This document shows positions 51,944 to 62,312 of a DNA stretch of 64,000 nt, piece by piece (the first letter of the stretch is position 1; every line of letters begins with the position of its first letter). The DNA lies in contig CAWHUM010000018.1 in NCBI GenBank assembly GCA_963832445.1, positions 204,451-268,450 on the forward strand, given 5' to 3'. This DNA is from AWTP1-13 sp963832445 (GTDB taxonomy: Bacteria; Pseudomonadota; Alphaproteobacteria; Rhizobiales; Hyphomicrobiaceae). Position numbers and translations under genes: made by a program. The notes under the pieces were generated by a model. That model did not search any database, was not told the origin of the DNA, and saw only the letters and a program-made list of their open reading frames with translations.

Positions 51944-52561
51944 AGGCTGAGTCCCTCGTCGACCGAGAGCGGGACAATGCGAGACGCGCTGCCGCCGTCG
52001 GCCCTGTCCGGCGCGAGATGCTGCGCGAGACGCATGCGGCGGCTGCCAGAGGCATTTTCTAGTTCGGCCGGATCGCATTTTCTCGCCCCGGCCGTGCGGT
52101 CTGTTGCCTGCACGGCGCGCAAGGCCGAGGCAAGCCTGGCCGTCGCGACGCTCCTCGACGCGAACTCAACGCTTCCAGGCCACGGCTTGCCCGGCCGAGC
52201 ACCGTGCTACGATTGCGAGAGGCCGTGCCGATCCTCGGCATGGCGGTACCGACCAGGCGTTCGCTGCTTGAGCCACGCCGGTGGAGATAGTGCCGGACGC
52301 TCGCAGCGAGCACCCGCGGGAGGGACCGTCACCGGAATCGGACGAGACGCCGAAGGCGGCTCGGTCGCGCGGCTTGCCGCGCGATAGGGCCCGACCCGAG
52401 CCCCGCAGGGGCGAGGGGCCCGCCCAAGAGATGAAAGAACCCCCGAGCCGGGCGGATACTACGTCGCGCCAAGGGTAATGTAATACTGTTCCCGGAAGGC
52501 CTACCCTGCTCGCCTGAACGGTGAGGTAGTGCCAAAGGTGGACATTCGGGGGAATGCATCC
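51944..52561. other. region with no supported gene
   Basis: One plus-strand frame (52281-52478, 65 residues, Arg/Pro/Glu-rich) is possible but unsupported. No structured RNA or repeat was recognised. Confidence 0.4.
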
Positions 52562-52804
52562 CTATGGGCGCCCGCGCGGGTCGACCCGCACGTCAGTGCC
52601 GTTCAAGGCGAGGTACTCGATCTCGCTCCACGATACGCCGATGTCCCTGAGGTCGCGGTCTGGCAGGGCGTACAAAGCGGCGCGTAGCCTTGCGCGCTTG
52701 CGGCGCTGTTGAAGGGCAGTCCAGCACCTCTTGATGAAGGCGGAGAAACGCGGGGCCGGGTCGGCCGTCTCAACGAACTCCAGTGTTCTGTGAACCGTGG
52801 TCAT
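52562..52804 (-). CDS. DUF1127 (YjiS-like) small basic protein
   Basis: The 80-residue protein ends with the DUF1127 motif LRAALYALPDRDLRDIGVSW and SEIEYLAL, preceded by an Arg-rich helix (QQRRKRARLRAAL). DUF1127 proteins in alphaproteobacteria can bind RNA and affect phosphate or sRNA metabolism. The ATG at 52804 (MTTVHRTLEF) gives the family size. Longer upstream frames are dropped. Confidence 0.8.
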   Translation of the reverse strand: MTTVHRTLEFVETADPAPRFSAFIKRCWTALQQRRKRARLRAALYALPDRDLRDIGVSWSEIEYLALNGTDVRVDPRGRP

Positions 52805-52971
52805 CGCGCACCTCTTGACGGCGAAGATGTCATGTGAGCCGAGGATGCCGAGGCGCGGGCCGGAGCGCTTAACCTGGCGCTCACATTTTCCTAACGGCTG
52901 CCTGATTTTTTGCCTTCCAGCGCGTGCTACAGTGGCTCCGGATGGATTGATCCCGGTCAGGGAACGGCAGC

Positions 52972-54552
52972 TTGCGGTATCTCTTCGAGCACTGTGTGCT
53001 CGACACTCGACCGGCGTGAGCTGCGTCGCGGGACGGAGGCGGTTGCCGTTGCGCCGCAGGTGTTCGACCTGCTCGACTACCTGATCCGCCACCGTGAACG
53101 TGTCGTCAGCAAGGATGACCTGATCGCCGCGATCTGGGACGGTCGCATTGTCTCGGATGCCGCGCTGACCACTCGTCTCAACGTCGCCCGCAGCGCGATC
53201 GGCGACAGCGGCGAGGAGCAGCGCCTGATCAAGACGCTGCCGCGCAAAGGCTTCCGTTTCGTGGGCGCCGTGCGGGAAGAAGAGGGGTCGTCAGGCGCGA
53301 CTGCCGCCGACGGAGCCCCCGTTGAACCGGCCAGATCCGCTCTGACCCTTCCGGACAAGCCTTCGATCGCCGTTCTGCCCTTCACCAATCTGAGCTCAGA
53401 TCCGGAGCAGGAGTATTTCGCTGATGGCATTGTGGGAGACATCATCACCGAGCTGTCGCGCTTTTCCGAGCTCTTCGTCATCGCCCGCAATTCCAGCTTC
53501 CAGTACAAGGGCAAGGCGGTCGACGTCCGCCAGGTCGGGCGCGAGCTCGGCGTGCGCTACTGCTGGAAGGCAGCATACGACGCGGTGGCGATCGTATTCG
53601 CATCTCCGCCCAGCTAATCGATGCCGCGACGGGAGCCCATCGCTGGGCGGAGCACTACGACCGCAATCTGGAAGAGGTCTTTGCTGTCCAGGACGAGGTC
53701 GTGCGCACGATTGTCGCAATCCTCGCCGCGCATGTTCGAAAGGCGGAGACTGAGCGCACGCGCGGCAACCCGCCCAACAGCTGGCAGGCTTACGACTATT
53801 ACCTTCAGGCGGCTCAATCCCAGGCCTCCTTCAGTTCCTCATCCAGGGCCGAGGACCTTGACGAAGCCGGGCGGCTGCTTCAGCAGTCGCTTTCCGTCGA
53901 CGCACACTACGCCCGCTCCTACGCCCTCCTGTCCCGCACGCGCGCGGTCGCCTGGATGACCCCTTCGCACCGCGACTTTCTCAATTCTGCTGCGCTGGAC
54001 CTGGCGCACCAATTCGCGCGCAAGGCCGTCCAATTCGATCCCAACTTGCCCGAGGGCCGTGCCGCACTCGGATTTGTGCTCGCGTGGAAGGGTCAGCACG
54101 AGGCCTCCCTGCGGGAAATCGAAAGAGCGTTTGCGCTGAACCCAAACTACGTGGAGTGGTACCTCGGACTGGCCCTCGTCGTTGCGGGACGTTCGCAGCG
54201 GGCTGTCGATGTCATCGAGGCCTCGATGCGGCTCGATCCGTTCTACTCCCCTGTGGCCTCCGGTGCCCTGGGATTGGCCCATTACATGCTCAAACAATAT
54301 GAGCGAGCGTTACCGGTCTTGCGTGACTGCGTTTCACGGGCACCCAACCTTCGAGCCGGCCACAGTTGGCTCGCTGCGACCTACGCGCAAATGGGCCGGA
54401 TGGACGAGGCTCGGGCAGAGGCCGCCGACGCTATGCTGATCCAGCCCGACTATACGATAACGGGGGCAGCGAGGCGGATCATGGGGTTCAAGTCCGCAGA
54501 GGACGCAGAGCACTTCTTCGATGGGCTGCGCAAGGCCGGCCTGCCCGAGTAG
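52972..54552 (+). pseudogene. winged-helix (OmpR-type) regulator with TPR domain (two frameshifts)
   Basis: The gene starts at a TTG (LRYLFEHCVLD). After a one-base shift near 53007 it reads RRELRRGTEAVAVAPQVFDL, then LLDYLIRHRERVVSKDDLIA and TLPRKGFRFVGAV (OmpR-type wHTH), then KPSIAVLPFTNLSSDPEQEY (FlgO/adenylate-cyclase-associated domain). A second shift near 53562 leads to LIDAATGAHRWAEHYDRNLE and TPR-like repeats to the stop at 54552. This family is widespread in rhizobia (CadC-like, soluble, no sensor known). It is divergent from the DUF1127 gene. Confidence 0.78.
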
Positions 54553-54643
54553 CAGTAGCCAGTAACTCGTGTGGGGGGATTTAAGGAGCAGTCATTCCGC
54601 GAGGCCATGGCCATATGCCTGTGCGATTTAAAAACTCGCGGCA

Positions 54644-56137
54644 TCATTGCGCCTTGAAAGCGCTGCCCATCGGTCTCAGCCGAATGCCAGGCGCGAGGCG
54701 CGTCCATGGTAGGTCTGCTGGATCTGCCAACATGGGACCGGGCGCCTTGGCCACCAGGATGGCTTTGGCAATGGGTTCAAAATCGGCGCGGAAGTGGACC
54801 GAACTCTTGTTCACCAGGATCTTCATTCGCTCCGGCTCTACGCCAGCCATTCGGTATTGATTGCGATCCACCATTTGTTCCTTATTGGTGCTGACGACGA
54901 CTTGCACTCCCTTAAGCGATAGGCGGGCAGTAGGACCAACATCGCCCTGCTTGCCATGCGCAACGGGACCGTCAAAGCGGCAGCGCCCGTCCGAAAGCTG
55001 CTCGACGCGGAAGGTTCCGCAAAACGGAGCATCACCACGAACACCGGAGTGTCCTCCGAGCGCAATGGTGATGTCTTGCCCAACACCAGCCAGATGCGCC
55101 GCTTCGGCTGCCGCCGGGTCGACCATCAGGCCAAGAGCTGCGTCCTGTGCGTCGCAGTCTAGAAGTGCGCGCAGCATGCCCGTCGTATCTGAATTTCCAC
55201 CGGCACCGGGATTATCCTGCGTATCGGCGATAACGACCGGACGAGAGGCGCCTGCCGCCAGCCGCTGCGCCTCGCGGACCGCCGCCTCAGGGGACAGAAA
55301 TGGTACGACCCATTTAGACTCTGCCGCCACGATCTCTCGCGTGAGCGCCTCGACTGCGCGCTCGATCTGCTCGGCGTCGTCACCATAGCCCCAGACTGTG
55401 CCGCCGCATTCCTCGAAGTCTGCGGCTGGAAAGCCCGGAGCGAACGACAGCGAGACCACACTGCCCGTTTCGAGTGTTTCGAGCCTCCGATACATCTCGC
55501 GCGCCGGCTCAAAAGATGTGCACATAGCATTTATCGGAATGAGAAATGGGAGCCGGAGAGATGCGCGATGCGAAAATCGACCTTGTTCGAGCAAGCGCTT
55601 TAGCAATACGGCGGCGCGTTCCCCAGTTTGAGCCATGTCCACGTGTGGATACGTCCGATACGCTACCAGAGCGTCGGCATTGGCCAGCATGCGCTGGGTG
55701 ACGTTGGCGTGGAGATCCAAGCTGGCGACAATCGGCACCGTGGGGCTGACCACCGCGCGAAGCCGCGCGAGCAGCTCTCCTTCGCCGTCGTCCAGGTGCT
55801 CACACACCATGGCGCCGTGGAGATCTAGGTAAATCCCGTCGAAGTCCCGTGACCGAGCTGCTTCAACGATCTCGCCAGCGATACGCTCGTACGCTGCGGT
55901 CGCCACATGCGCCGACGGTATGGCGTCAGTCCAGATGGACGGCACCAGAACAACCGCCGCACGCTCCATCGCTCGAATGAAGCCGCCCATCGGGATGTTC
56001 ACGTCGCGCAAAGCAAGGATGTCGATCCCACGCACCATTGCGTGGTACATTCCTCCGTGGGCAAAGCTTTCGTAATCCGCTTTAGACGGCGCGAAGGTGT
56101 TGGTTTCGTGCTGGAAGCCAGCCACAAGAATACGCAT
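54644..56137 (-). CDS. M81 family metallopeptidase (MlrC-like)
   Basis: The 497-residue protein begins RILVAGFQHETNTFAPSKAD and contains DFDGIYLDLHGAMVCEHLDD, VPIVASLDLHANVTQRML and VVIADTQDNPGAGGNSDTTG, the M81/MlrC signatures with zinc-binding Asp/His residues. MlrC was described in microcystin breakdown, but the many homologues in soil bacteria probably act on other peptides or amide substrates. The neighbours (solute-binding proteins, LysR) suggest a catabolic setting. Confidence 0.9.
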   Translation of the reverse strand: MRILVAGFQHETNTFAPSKADYESFAHGGMYHAMVRGIDILALRDVNIPMGGFIRAMERAAVVLVPSIWTDAIPSAHVATAAYERIAGEIVEAARSRDFDGIYLDLHGAMVCEHLDDGEGELLARLRAVVSPTVPIVASLDLHANVTQRMLANADALVAYRTYPHVDMAQTGERAAVLLKRLLEQGRFSHRASLRLPFLIPINAMCTSFEPAREMYRRLETLETGSVVSLSFAPGFPAADFEECGGTVWGYGDDAEQIERAVEALTREIVAAESKWVVPFLSPEAAVREAQRLAAGASRPVVIADTQDNPGAGGNSDTTGMLRALLDCDAQDAALGLMVDPAAAEAAHLAGVGQDITIALGGHSGVRGDAPFCGTFRVEQLSDGRCRFDGPVAHGKQGDVGPTARLSLKGVQVVVSTNKEQMVDRNQYRMAGVEPERMKILVNKSSVHFRADFEPIAKAILVAKAPGPMLADPADLPWTRLAPGIRLRPMGSAFKAQ

Positions 56138-56638
56138 GTGTTCAGCCCAACTGCTTCACGAATACGCTTTGAGTACAACGGCCGTTGCAAAGGCATATTC
56201 CGAACGCGAAGTTGACGCCACCCACTAATGCCGCTGACGAGTGCCATTGAGTTCCGTTCATTGCGCGCAAATCGGGCCCCTCCGACATCCGTGCAACTTC
56301 TCTAATGGGTCAGAACTTCGCCTGCCGCCGGCCTTGCTGGCAGGGAGCAAGTCCCTCCGATAGCTGACGGAATCGCTGCACCGCGGAAGTCGTCCGGGGT
56401 GTGCCATAAGCCGACGAACGAATGCGGCGCTCGGCGAACGGCAAGCCGAACAGGGGGAAGATTGGATCCTTGCTCTACGATGCGCCCCACATCCAGTAGT
56501 TGCGCATGCAGGTGCTTCTACCGGTGCTTCGGACATTGCAGGTCTCCTAACGTCACGATGACTGAGGAGAGCCATGCAAGAATGAGCCGGCCTGCGTCCG
56601 CCTCATAGCACCTCGCGGTAACTCCGCCATCTGTGCCC
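56138..56638. other. intergenic region, no supported gene
   Basis: A 62-residue minus-strand frame (56302-56490) has some protein-like composition but no recognisable motif or ribosome site. It may be a remnant. No terminator or repeat was recognised. Confidence 0.4.
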
Positions 56639-57382
56639 TCAACTAGGTTCCAGTCCCTTCGCTCTCATTGCCGGTAGAGCTGCTGGACTCGTCAGGAACT
56701 GGAGTAGGTCTCTGCCTGCGTCCGGCGAGGTGGTACTGGCACTGACCCCTCCAGTAAAGGTGACGTACGATTGGATTTCGGGCGGGAGTGGGCCAACGAT
56801 TTCAAGCCCGGGTGTTGCTCGCAGGGTAGACATCGCCGTAACACCCACTTGCGCTTCACCTCGGGCCACCATGGGCCCCACCACATCTCCCTCTGGCAGT
56901 ATGGTCTTGGACTTCAAGTCCTCTGCGATGCCCAGTCGCTTCATCAGGTCAGACAAATAGATGCCGCTCACTCCTGTCTTCAGGTAGGCGATCGATTTTG
57001 CATTAAGAAGCGTATTCTTGAACGCCTCGACCGAGCTGATGTCGGGCTTGTCTTGGCCCGCCTGCACGGCAACGCCGATACCTACACGCATGATGTCAGT
57101 GCGTGTATTAGCAATGAGCTGGTTTTCCTTGATCAACTGATCGATTACGGCGGGTGTCAGGATTGCGACGTCAAAGCGCTCACCGGCGTCGATCATCCTT
57201 TTGGCCGTAGCGGCTATGTGGGGCGTCATGCTGACCGTGTGGCCTGTCTGTTGCTCGAACTTGGGGGCAATCTCATTCCAGACAAGCACCATCGACTGTG
57301 TCCCGAGGACTTTGATCTCAGCGGCGACTGCATCGGCGGCGGTTGTCATGAACAGTCCAGCAGCGGCAAGCACCCTACGCAT
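56639..57382 (-). CDS. periplasmic substrate-binding protein, ModA-like
   Basis: The 247-residue protein from the ATG at 57382 has a signal peptide (MRRVLAAAGLFMTTAADAVA, cleavage near AAEI) and a type 2 periplasmic fold: IKVLGTQSMVLVWNEIAPKF, GERFDVAILTPAVIDQLIKE, SIAYLKTGVSGIYLSDLMKR. It resembles the molybdate-binding-like proteins often found alone in rhizobia. No permease or ATPase gene is nearby. The ligand is unknown. Confidence 0.8.
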   Translation of the reverse strand: MRRVLAAAGLFMTTAADAVAAEIKVLGTQSMVLVWNEIAPKFEQQTGHTVSMTPHIAATAKRMIDAGERFDVAILTPAVIDQLIKENQLIANTRTDIMRVGIGVAVQAGQDKPDISSVEAFKNTLLNAKSIAYLKTGVSGIYLSDLMKRLGIAEDLKSKTILPEGDVVGPMVARGEAQVGVTAMSTLRATPGLEIVGPLPPEIQSYVTFTGGVSASTTSPDAGRDLLQFLTSPAALPAMRAKGLEPS

Positions 57383-57434
57383 AGCGTCCATCCTACTTGA
57401 AGCACGTTGGTAGGCCGCGGCGATAGGGAATGGC

Positions 57435-57773
57435 TCAACGGAGCAATTCTCGATACGTCGCACAAGGCGCCGTTGGAACGTGCGAGCCCCAATTTCCTAG
57501 TCCGAGAGTAGAGCCGTCGGGCGCAGCGTGGGCCAGCCGACCTGTGCCAATGTTTCCGCCCGCACCGGCAACGTTCTCAATGATAATGGTCTGACCGTGG
57601 GTGACCTGCATCCGCTCAGCCAATATTCGGCCGATCACATCGAGCGGCCCGCCGGCCGCATAGGGGATGACCATCGTGATCTGGCGGGCCGGCGCTTGCT
57701 GGGCATCAGCTCCATCGTTGAAGACGAGCGCGAGAGCGCACGTGAGTGCAGCCGGAAAAACCAGCGGACGCAT
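57435..57773 (-). pseudogene. truncated Bug/TctC-type solute-binding protein
   Basis: The first 95 residues are a typical Bug protein: a signal peptide (LVFPAALTCALALVFNDGADA), ITMVIPYAAGGPLDVIGRIL, and IIIENVAGAGGNIGTGRLAH. Family members are about 320 residues, but this frame ends after 112. A long 3' deletion is likely, fused to sequence ahead of the ModA-like gene. Confidence 0.75.
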
Positions 57774-57815
57774 CGGGTTGCTCCTCGATTAACTGATGGC
57801 TCGAGATCTGCAGCG

Positions 57816-58211
57816 TCAGGGCAGTCCGTCCCGCGTCTCGAGGCGTTGTCCGGGCTCCGTCTCCTCACCCAGCCATTGTGTGCCAGGTGGACCCGGGAAG
57901 AAGCAGAGCTGCCGAAGCGGAACGCGACCAATGTTGCGGAGGGAATGACGCTGCCTCTCAGGCAAAATGATCACGTCGCCACCTGCGAAGGTCTCCGTCC
58001 CTTGCTCGGTGTGACACTCGCCGAGCCCCTCCAAGACCACAATGATCTCCTCCACACAATGGAGATGCCAAGGAACGCTGCCGCCAGGGTTGATGACGTT
58101 CTCATGGATCGTCGACTGCTTGGTGCCCAGCACTTCGTTGGCAAGGTAGTTGCGCAGGCGGCCTGTCGGCTCGCTCGGCGACTTGCCAAGAAGGTTCTTG
58201 AGCACTGGCAT
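57816..58211 (-). CDS. cupin domain protein
   Basis: The 131-residue protein (ATG at 58211) has cupin motif 1 VPWHLHCVEEIIVVLEGLGE and motif 2 GGDVIILPERQRHSLRNIG, with metal-binding His and Glu residues. It could be a small dioxygenase, isomerase or sensor. It is divergent from the LysR gene with 96 bases between, so LysR control is likely. Confidence 0.82.
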   Translation of the reverse strand: MPVLKNLLGKSPSEPTGRLRNYLANEVLGTKQSTIHENVINPGGSVPWHLHCVEEIIVVLEGLGECHTEQGTETFAGGDVIILPERQRHSLRNIGRVPLRQLCFFPGPPGTQWLGEETEPGQRLETRDGLP

Positions 58212-58307
58212 TTCCGGCTCCTTGGAGATGGAAGCTGCCGACAAGAGTAGCGTGGTTGGCTATAAAGGAAACTCCATATTTTCCGTTGACCCCATCGGGA
58301 ACCACCT

Positions 58308-59255
58308 ATGACCAAGGACATCGATTGGCATGCGCGCATCGGCCGGCGCTTGAGGCTCAGGGACCTACACGTCCTGTCCACCGTTGCCGAGCTCGGCAGC
58401 ATGGCCAAGGCCGGCGCGCGCCTGGGCGTGTCGCAGCCGGCCGTGTCTGAAGTCATTGCAAATCTGGAGCACGCTGTCGGTGCGCAACTTCTCGACAGAA
58501 CTCCCAAGGGAGTGGTCCCCACAATCTACGGCAGGGCACTGCTGAAGCGCAGTGTCGCGGCCTTCGACGAGTTGCGCCAGGGGATCAGAGACATTGAGTT
58601 CATGTCGGATGCCGCCACCGGGGAACTCAGACTTGCCTGCCCCGAATCGATTGCCGCAGCAGTACTTCCACCGGTAATCGAGCAGCTGTCACGCAAGTAC
58701 CCCCACGTCGCTCTCCATGTCACGCAAGTGAAGAACCCGGTTCAGCAATTTTCCGAGTTGCGGGAGCGCAATCTCGATCTCGTGCTGGCACGGCTGCTGC
58801 CCTCGCCCGCCAGCGACACGCCGGATGACCTCAATGTTGATGTTCTTTTCAATGATCGCCTGGTCATCGCGGTGGGAACTCAAAGCCCCTGGGCCCGTCG
58901 TCGGAGAATTGCCCTTGCGGACCTCATCGATGAGCCATGGGTTCTGACGCCAGCGGAGACCTGGAATAGTTTTCTTCTCGAAGAGGCATTCCGTGCCGCT
59001 GGGTTGCCGATGCCGAGGATGAGCATCGTGGCGTTTTCGCTTCACCTTCGCATTCACCTCTTGACCACAGGTCGGTACGTAACCGCCTTTCCTAATTCCG
59101 TCCTGGGCCTGAACGAGAAGCGCTTCTCTCTCAAGGCGCTGCAGGTCGAAATGCCGGCACGCCCATGGCCAATCGCGATCGTCACCTTGAGGAACCGCAC
59201 ATTGAGCCCGGTCGTCGGAGTGTTCATCGAGAGCGTTCGCGCGTGCATGAGGTAA
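58308..59255 (+). CDS. LysR-family transcriptional regulator
   Basis: The 315-residue protein has an N-terminal wHTH (LRDLHVLSTVAELGSMAKAG, ARLGVSQPAVSEVIANLEHA) and a C-terminal effector-binding domain (GELRLACPESIAAAVLPPVI). The HTH belongs to the CbbR/GbpR-like branch. It probably controls the divergent cupin gene and perhaps itself. Confidence 0.9.
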   Translation: MTKDIDWHARIGRRLRLRDLHVLSTVAELGSMAKAGARLGVSQPAVSEVIANLEHAVGAQLLDRTPKGVVPTIYGRALLKRSVAAFDELRQGIRDIEFMSDAATGELRLACPESIAAAVLPPVIEQLSRKYPHVALHVTQVKNPVQQFSELRERNLDLVLARLLPSPASDTPDDLNVDVLFNDRLVIAVGTQSPWARRRRIALADLIDEPWVLTPAETWNSFLLEEAFRAAGLPMPRMSIVAFSLHLRIHLLTTGRYVTAFPNSVLGLNEKRFSLKALQVEMPARPWPIAIVTLRNRTLSPVVGVFIESVRACMR

Positions 59256-59586
59256 GCGCGCCGACCGGAATGCCGCACTTCCGTTGAGGGTCAAGAGTTC
59301 GCCTGCTAGGCGCTGCTCCACCACGGCAGAAGAACCTCAGATAGCAGTCGAAATCGGCGCGCTGCCAAAGAATTCTGCCTCGTGCCAAAAGCGGCTGTTC
59401 CTCGGCGCTCGGGACGCCTGACACTTCGCGCAGACGGTATTGGGCACTGCCGCGGAGCACCTGAGGTGTGTCGCGGTGCCGGTAGCGGAGGAGCGAAATG
59501 GGTATCGGATACCTGAGCGCTCATGTCGAGATGCCGGGACGAAGAGAGGCGGGACCCCTGATACGGCTTGGCGGCCATTCTCTGTT
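59256..59586. other. intergenic region, no gene seen
   Basis: It lies between convergent genes. No supported coding frame, structured RNA or repeat was recognised. Confidence 0.5.
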
Positions 59587-61230
59587 TCAGATTCCTAGCG
59601 CTCGCCGCCAGTTGGAAATGGTAGCGGGCGAGACGTTGAGCTGCCTGGCGATCTCGGTGTTGGTGAGGCCCTGAGCGACAAGGCGGCGAACTTCCGGTTC
59701 GCGCGCTTTGCGCAGGGATGCCGGCCTGCCTTTCGTCTTTTCCCTCGTGGTGTTGTCGAGCGCGAAGGCAATGCGCGTTGCGGCATCGCTGCTGGAGCTT
59801 TCGTCGAGGAGATGCGGCTCGAGCCAGACGGCCCAGCGCATGATGGCGCCGCCATTGCGCCTCTTGCTGCCGAGCGTGGGCCAGTTCTTGCCGAGCTCCA
59901 GGGCAACGGCCGCGGCCACCTCGACAGGCTTGGCATTCGGGTTGATGCGCAACACCTGGCGGGCGATGTTTATGCACTCCATCCCGCTGGCGGCGCGGCG
60001 CAGCAGGATGTTGGGATCCAAGTTCGGCTTGGCGACGGAGCGGATGGCGTCGCCCTCGGTGGCGATGAGCTTGAGCGCGCGCAGGTCGTGGTAGGTAGTC
60101 GGGTACGGCATCTGCTCCTTGGGGATGGTGCCTGCTTTGTATATGTGCTCGAACGCTGCAAGTGCATGCGGCGGCGCGCTGTCAGGAATGAAGAAGCTGC
60201 CGCGCTTTTGACGCGCGGGCTCGCCTTCGGCGGAAGGGCCGATCACGTCGGCATGCAGGCCCAGGGCGATGAGAGCGCTGACCTCATGACCTTCCTCGGC
60301 CGCGAGCCACTGCTCCACCTGGGTGCCGTCGATGGTGACTTGGCGGCGGCTGTTGCCGGCAAATGGCGAGGTGGCGCGCTCGGAGTACGGCCGCACCAGG
60401 AGCACATGCGAGGCGATGGTTGCGTCAGTCCCGGTGCCTTCCTGGTGCATGCGTAGCTCGGTCTGCATCATCAGGTGGCGCAGAAGCAGCTCGAAGAACT
60501 GTTTGCGCCGATGATCCTTCATCAGCCGCTTGACCTTGTCGAGAAGCCCGGGCGGGTGCCGCACGATGTCGGCGTTGTCGAAGTTGATCCACGGCTCGCG
60601 TACCTTCACGCGGGCAATGACGCCGGAGATGCGGCCGGCGTCGTAGGGCGTGACGCGCCAGCCCTTGAAGTCGGTTATGATTGGGCCCTGGAGATAGCTC
60701 CCGGTGGGGCCGACGGTGATCGCGTCGCCGCCTAGGCGGTGCCAGTCGTAGCGCACGATCTCCTGTTTGGTCGTCGTCGACGACATCGCGGTGCGCTGGA
60801 CGTTCGCGTCCAGATCGGCCTTGCCGGTCACGCCGGCGGCGCCGCCGGATAGTCGTCCGGCGAGTTTGGCGAGCGCGTTGGAGTGCTTGCCGGCATGTTC
60901 CGTGATGGTGCGCTTGTATTCCTCGACGCGCGGGTGCTCGTTGATCTCGGTGTATTCGCAGTGATGGAAGGAAAGCTCGATGTTGGCCTTGTCCATCGAG
61001 AAGTCGACCTCGATCTCGAAGTCGTCGGAGACGAGGCTGATGCGCTCCTTGCCGAAGGTGGCGGAGAGCTGCAGGTCGTAGCCTTCGGTGGGGTTGTTGG
61101 TGGTCGTTTTGAGCGTAACGGTGCTGATGTTGCGGTCGAGCGGCCGCGGGCTGCGGAACTCGCGGTCGACTACGAGCTCCGGCTCATCGGCCGGCTCGGG
61201 CGCAGGCTGCGCGGCGGTGGCCTTACGCAT
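59587..61230 (-). CDS. orphan 547-residue protein with C-terminal HTH
   Basis: I do not recognise a family for most of this protein. The N-terminal third (ISTVTLKTTTNNPTEGYDLQ, FEIEVDFSMDKANIELSFHH) is beta-rich, and the middle is mixed alpha/beta with long helices (RKQFFELLLRHLMMQTELRM). The last 45 residues (EPEVRRLVAQGLTNTEIARQ, LNVSPATISNWRRALG) form a resolvase/Hin-like helix-turn-helix. The frame is intact through 1.6 kb in an area rich in frameshifts. Neighbours are a nucleotidyltransferase and a large serine recombinase. It could be an element-borne DNA-binding or defence protein, but that is speculation. Confidence 0.6.
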   Translation of the reverse strand: MRKATAAQPAPEPADEPELVVDREFRSPRPLDRNISTVTLKTTTNNPTEGYDLQLSATFGKERISLVSDDFEIEVDFSMDKANIELSFHHCEYTEINEHPRVEEYKRTITEHAGKHSNALAKLAGRLSGGAAGVTGKADLDANVQRTAMSSTTTKQEIVRYDWHRLGGDAITVGPTGSYLQGPIITDFKGWRVTPYDAGRISGVIARVKVREPWINFDNADIVRHPPGLLDKVKRLMKDHRRKQFFELLLRHLMMQTELRMHQEGTGTDATIASHVLLVRPYSERATSPFAGNSRRQVTIDGTQVEQWLAAEEGHEVSALIALGLHADVIGPSAEGEPARQKRGSFFIPDSAPPHALAAFEHIYKAGTIPKEQMPYPTTYHDLRALKLIATEGDAIRSVAKPNLDPNILLRRAASGMECINIARQVLRINPNAKPVEVAAAVALELGKNWPTLGSKRRNGGAIMRWAVWLEPHLLDESSSSDAATRIAFALDNTTREKTKGRPASLRKAREPEVRRLVAQGLTNTEIARQLNVSPATISNWRRALGI

Positions 61231-61556
61231 GGGAATCCCCGGTGTAATGGCGAGCGGGGGCTATACCACAGGCGGTCAATCTTTGATGTGGCCGCGGGCG
61301 GATTTGCCTGTGCATAGGCCCTTGGACCGGCAAGCTATTTGTGCGGGCGGGGAAGCCTTCACGAGCCCGGGGACCTCGCGGAGATCACCGGCACGTGCCA
61401 CCGGGCCGGCGCCATGCAATGAGTCGGACAGCGTCACGAACGGCAAGGCTCGACAGGAGCATATCGCATCCGGATCGCCCCCGATCTCTGCCGAACATCT
61501 CGACGGGGGCTTGCCCTGGAAATCCGCTTCGTAGCTGGTTCGCCGCTTTGAGGGGC
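61231..61556. other. intergenic region, no gene seen
   Basis: No supported frame lies between the orphan HTH protein gene and the nucleotidyltransferase gene. Neither strand shows a repeat array. Confidence 0.45.
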
Positions 61557-62100
61557 TCAGGTCGTGCGAAGTGCCTCGTCCAGCGGTGCGAGCAGAAGCG
61601 CCTGCGTGTCCTCCGGCACGGTGCAGCGCGCGACAACGTGCGGCCATAGCTCGATGGGCGGGGCGCCGACGAGCGTGGGGCTCAGGGTCACGATCTGGAG
61701 GTCGTCGTTCAGGTGCTGCCGCAGGCCGCAGCTGAGCGCCCGGCGGGCGAACGCGCGGGAAGCACTCGCGGTAGTGGCAGATGCGCCCCAAGTAGCGCCC
61801 CGCCGCGTCGGCAAGGAAGATGTCGGCCCCCAGGTTGATGGTCTGCGCTGTCCCCAGGAGGCGCCGTCCGAGGCGGGCGAGAGGGCCCAGGTCGGTGGCG
61901 GCATCGATGGTGACGAGCACATCGGCATCCTTCGGAATGGGCTTGTCGGTCGTCAGGGAGCCGAGGAGGGCGATCCGAAGGGCACCCGGTGTCGACCGCG
62001 CCGCCCGCACGAAGGCGAGCACGGCTTCGAGCAGGTGGCGTCTCGGGTCCGGCACAGAAGGCCGGGGTACAAGCGGCCGGCTGTTGCGGCGGCGTGCCAT
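61557..62100 (-). pseudogene. nucleotidyltransferase-domain protein (one frameshift)
   Basis: The 5' part carries IALLGSLTTDKPIPKDADVL, a G-S-x(n)-D-x-D-type nucleotidyltransferase core with the second Asp less clear, then INLGADIFLADAAGRYLG. After a shift near 61760 the other frame continues RRALSCGLRQHLNDDLQIVT and IELWPHVVARCTVPEDTQAL. About 180 residues would result. Similar proteins serve in toxin-antitoxin (MNT/HEPN) or antibiotic modification roles, but no HEPN gene is next to it. Confidence 0.6.
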
Positions 62101-62312
62101 GAGGCTGTTGGTCTCCTTCCGCGCTGCACGCGCGCCACGTCTCTACGCGCGGCTGTGAGCTTTGCAAGGAGGCTCTTGCGGCAGGCCCGCAATCGTTCAA
62201 ACTGGGACGCGAGCTGACGAGGCGAAAGCCGGATGCAGCGGTGGCTCGCCTTCGGTCCGACCCTGCCGCCGCGAATGCGTGGAGCCGCGCCAGGTCGAGG
62301 AGAGGTGTCGCC

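Noticed and set aside
56302..56490. A 62-residue minus-strand frame in the gap before the M81 peptidase gene
   Set aside because: It has no ribosome site, no family motif and no clear partner. It may be a remnant but is not supported as a gene.
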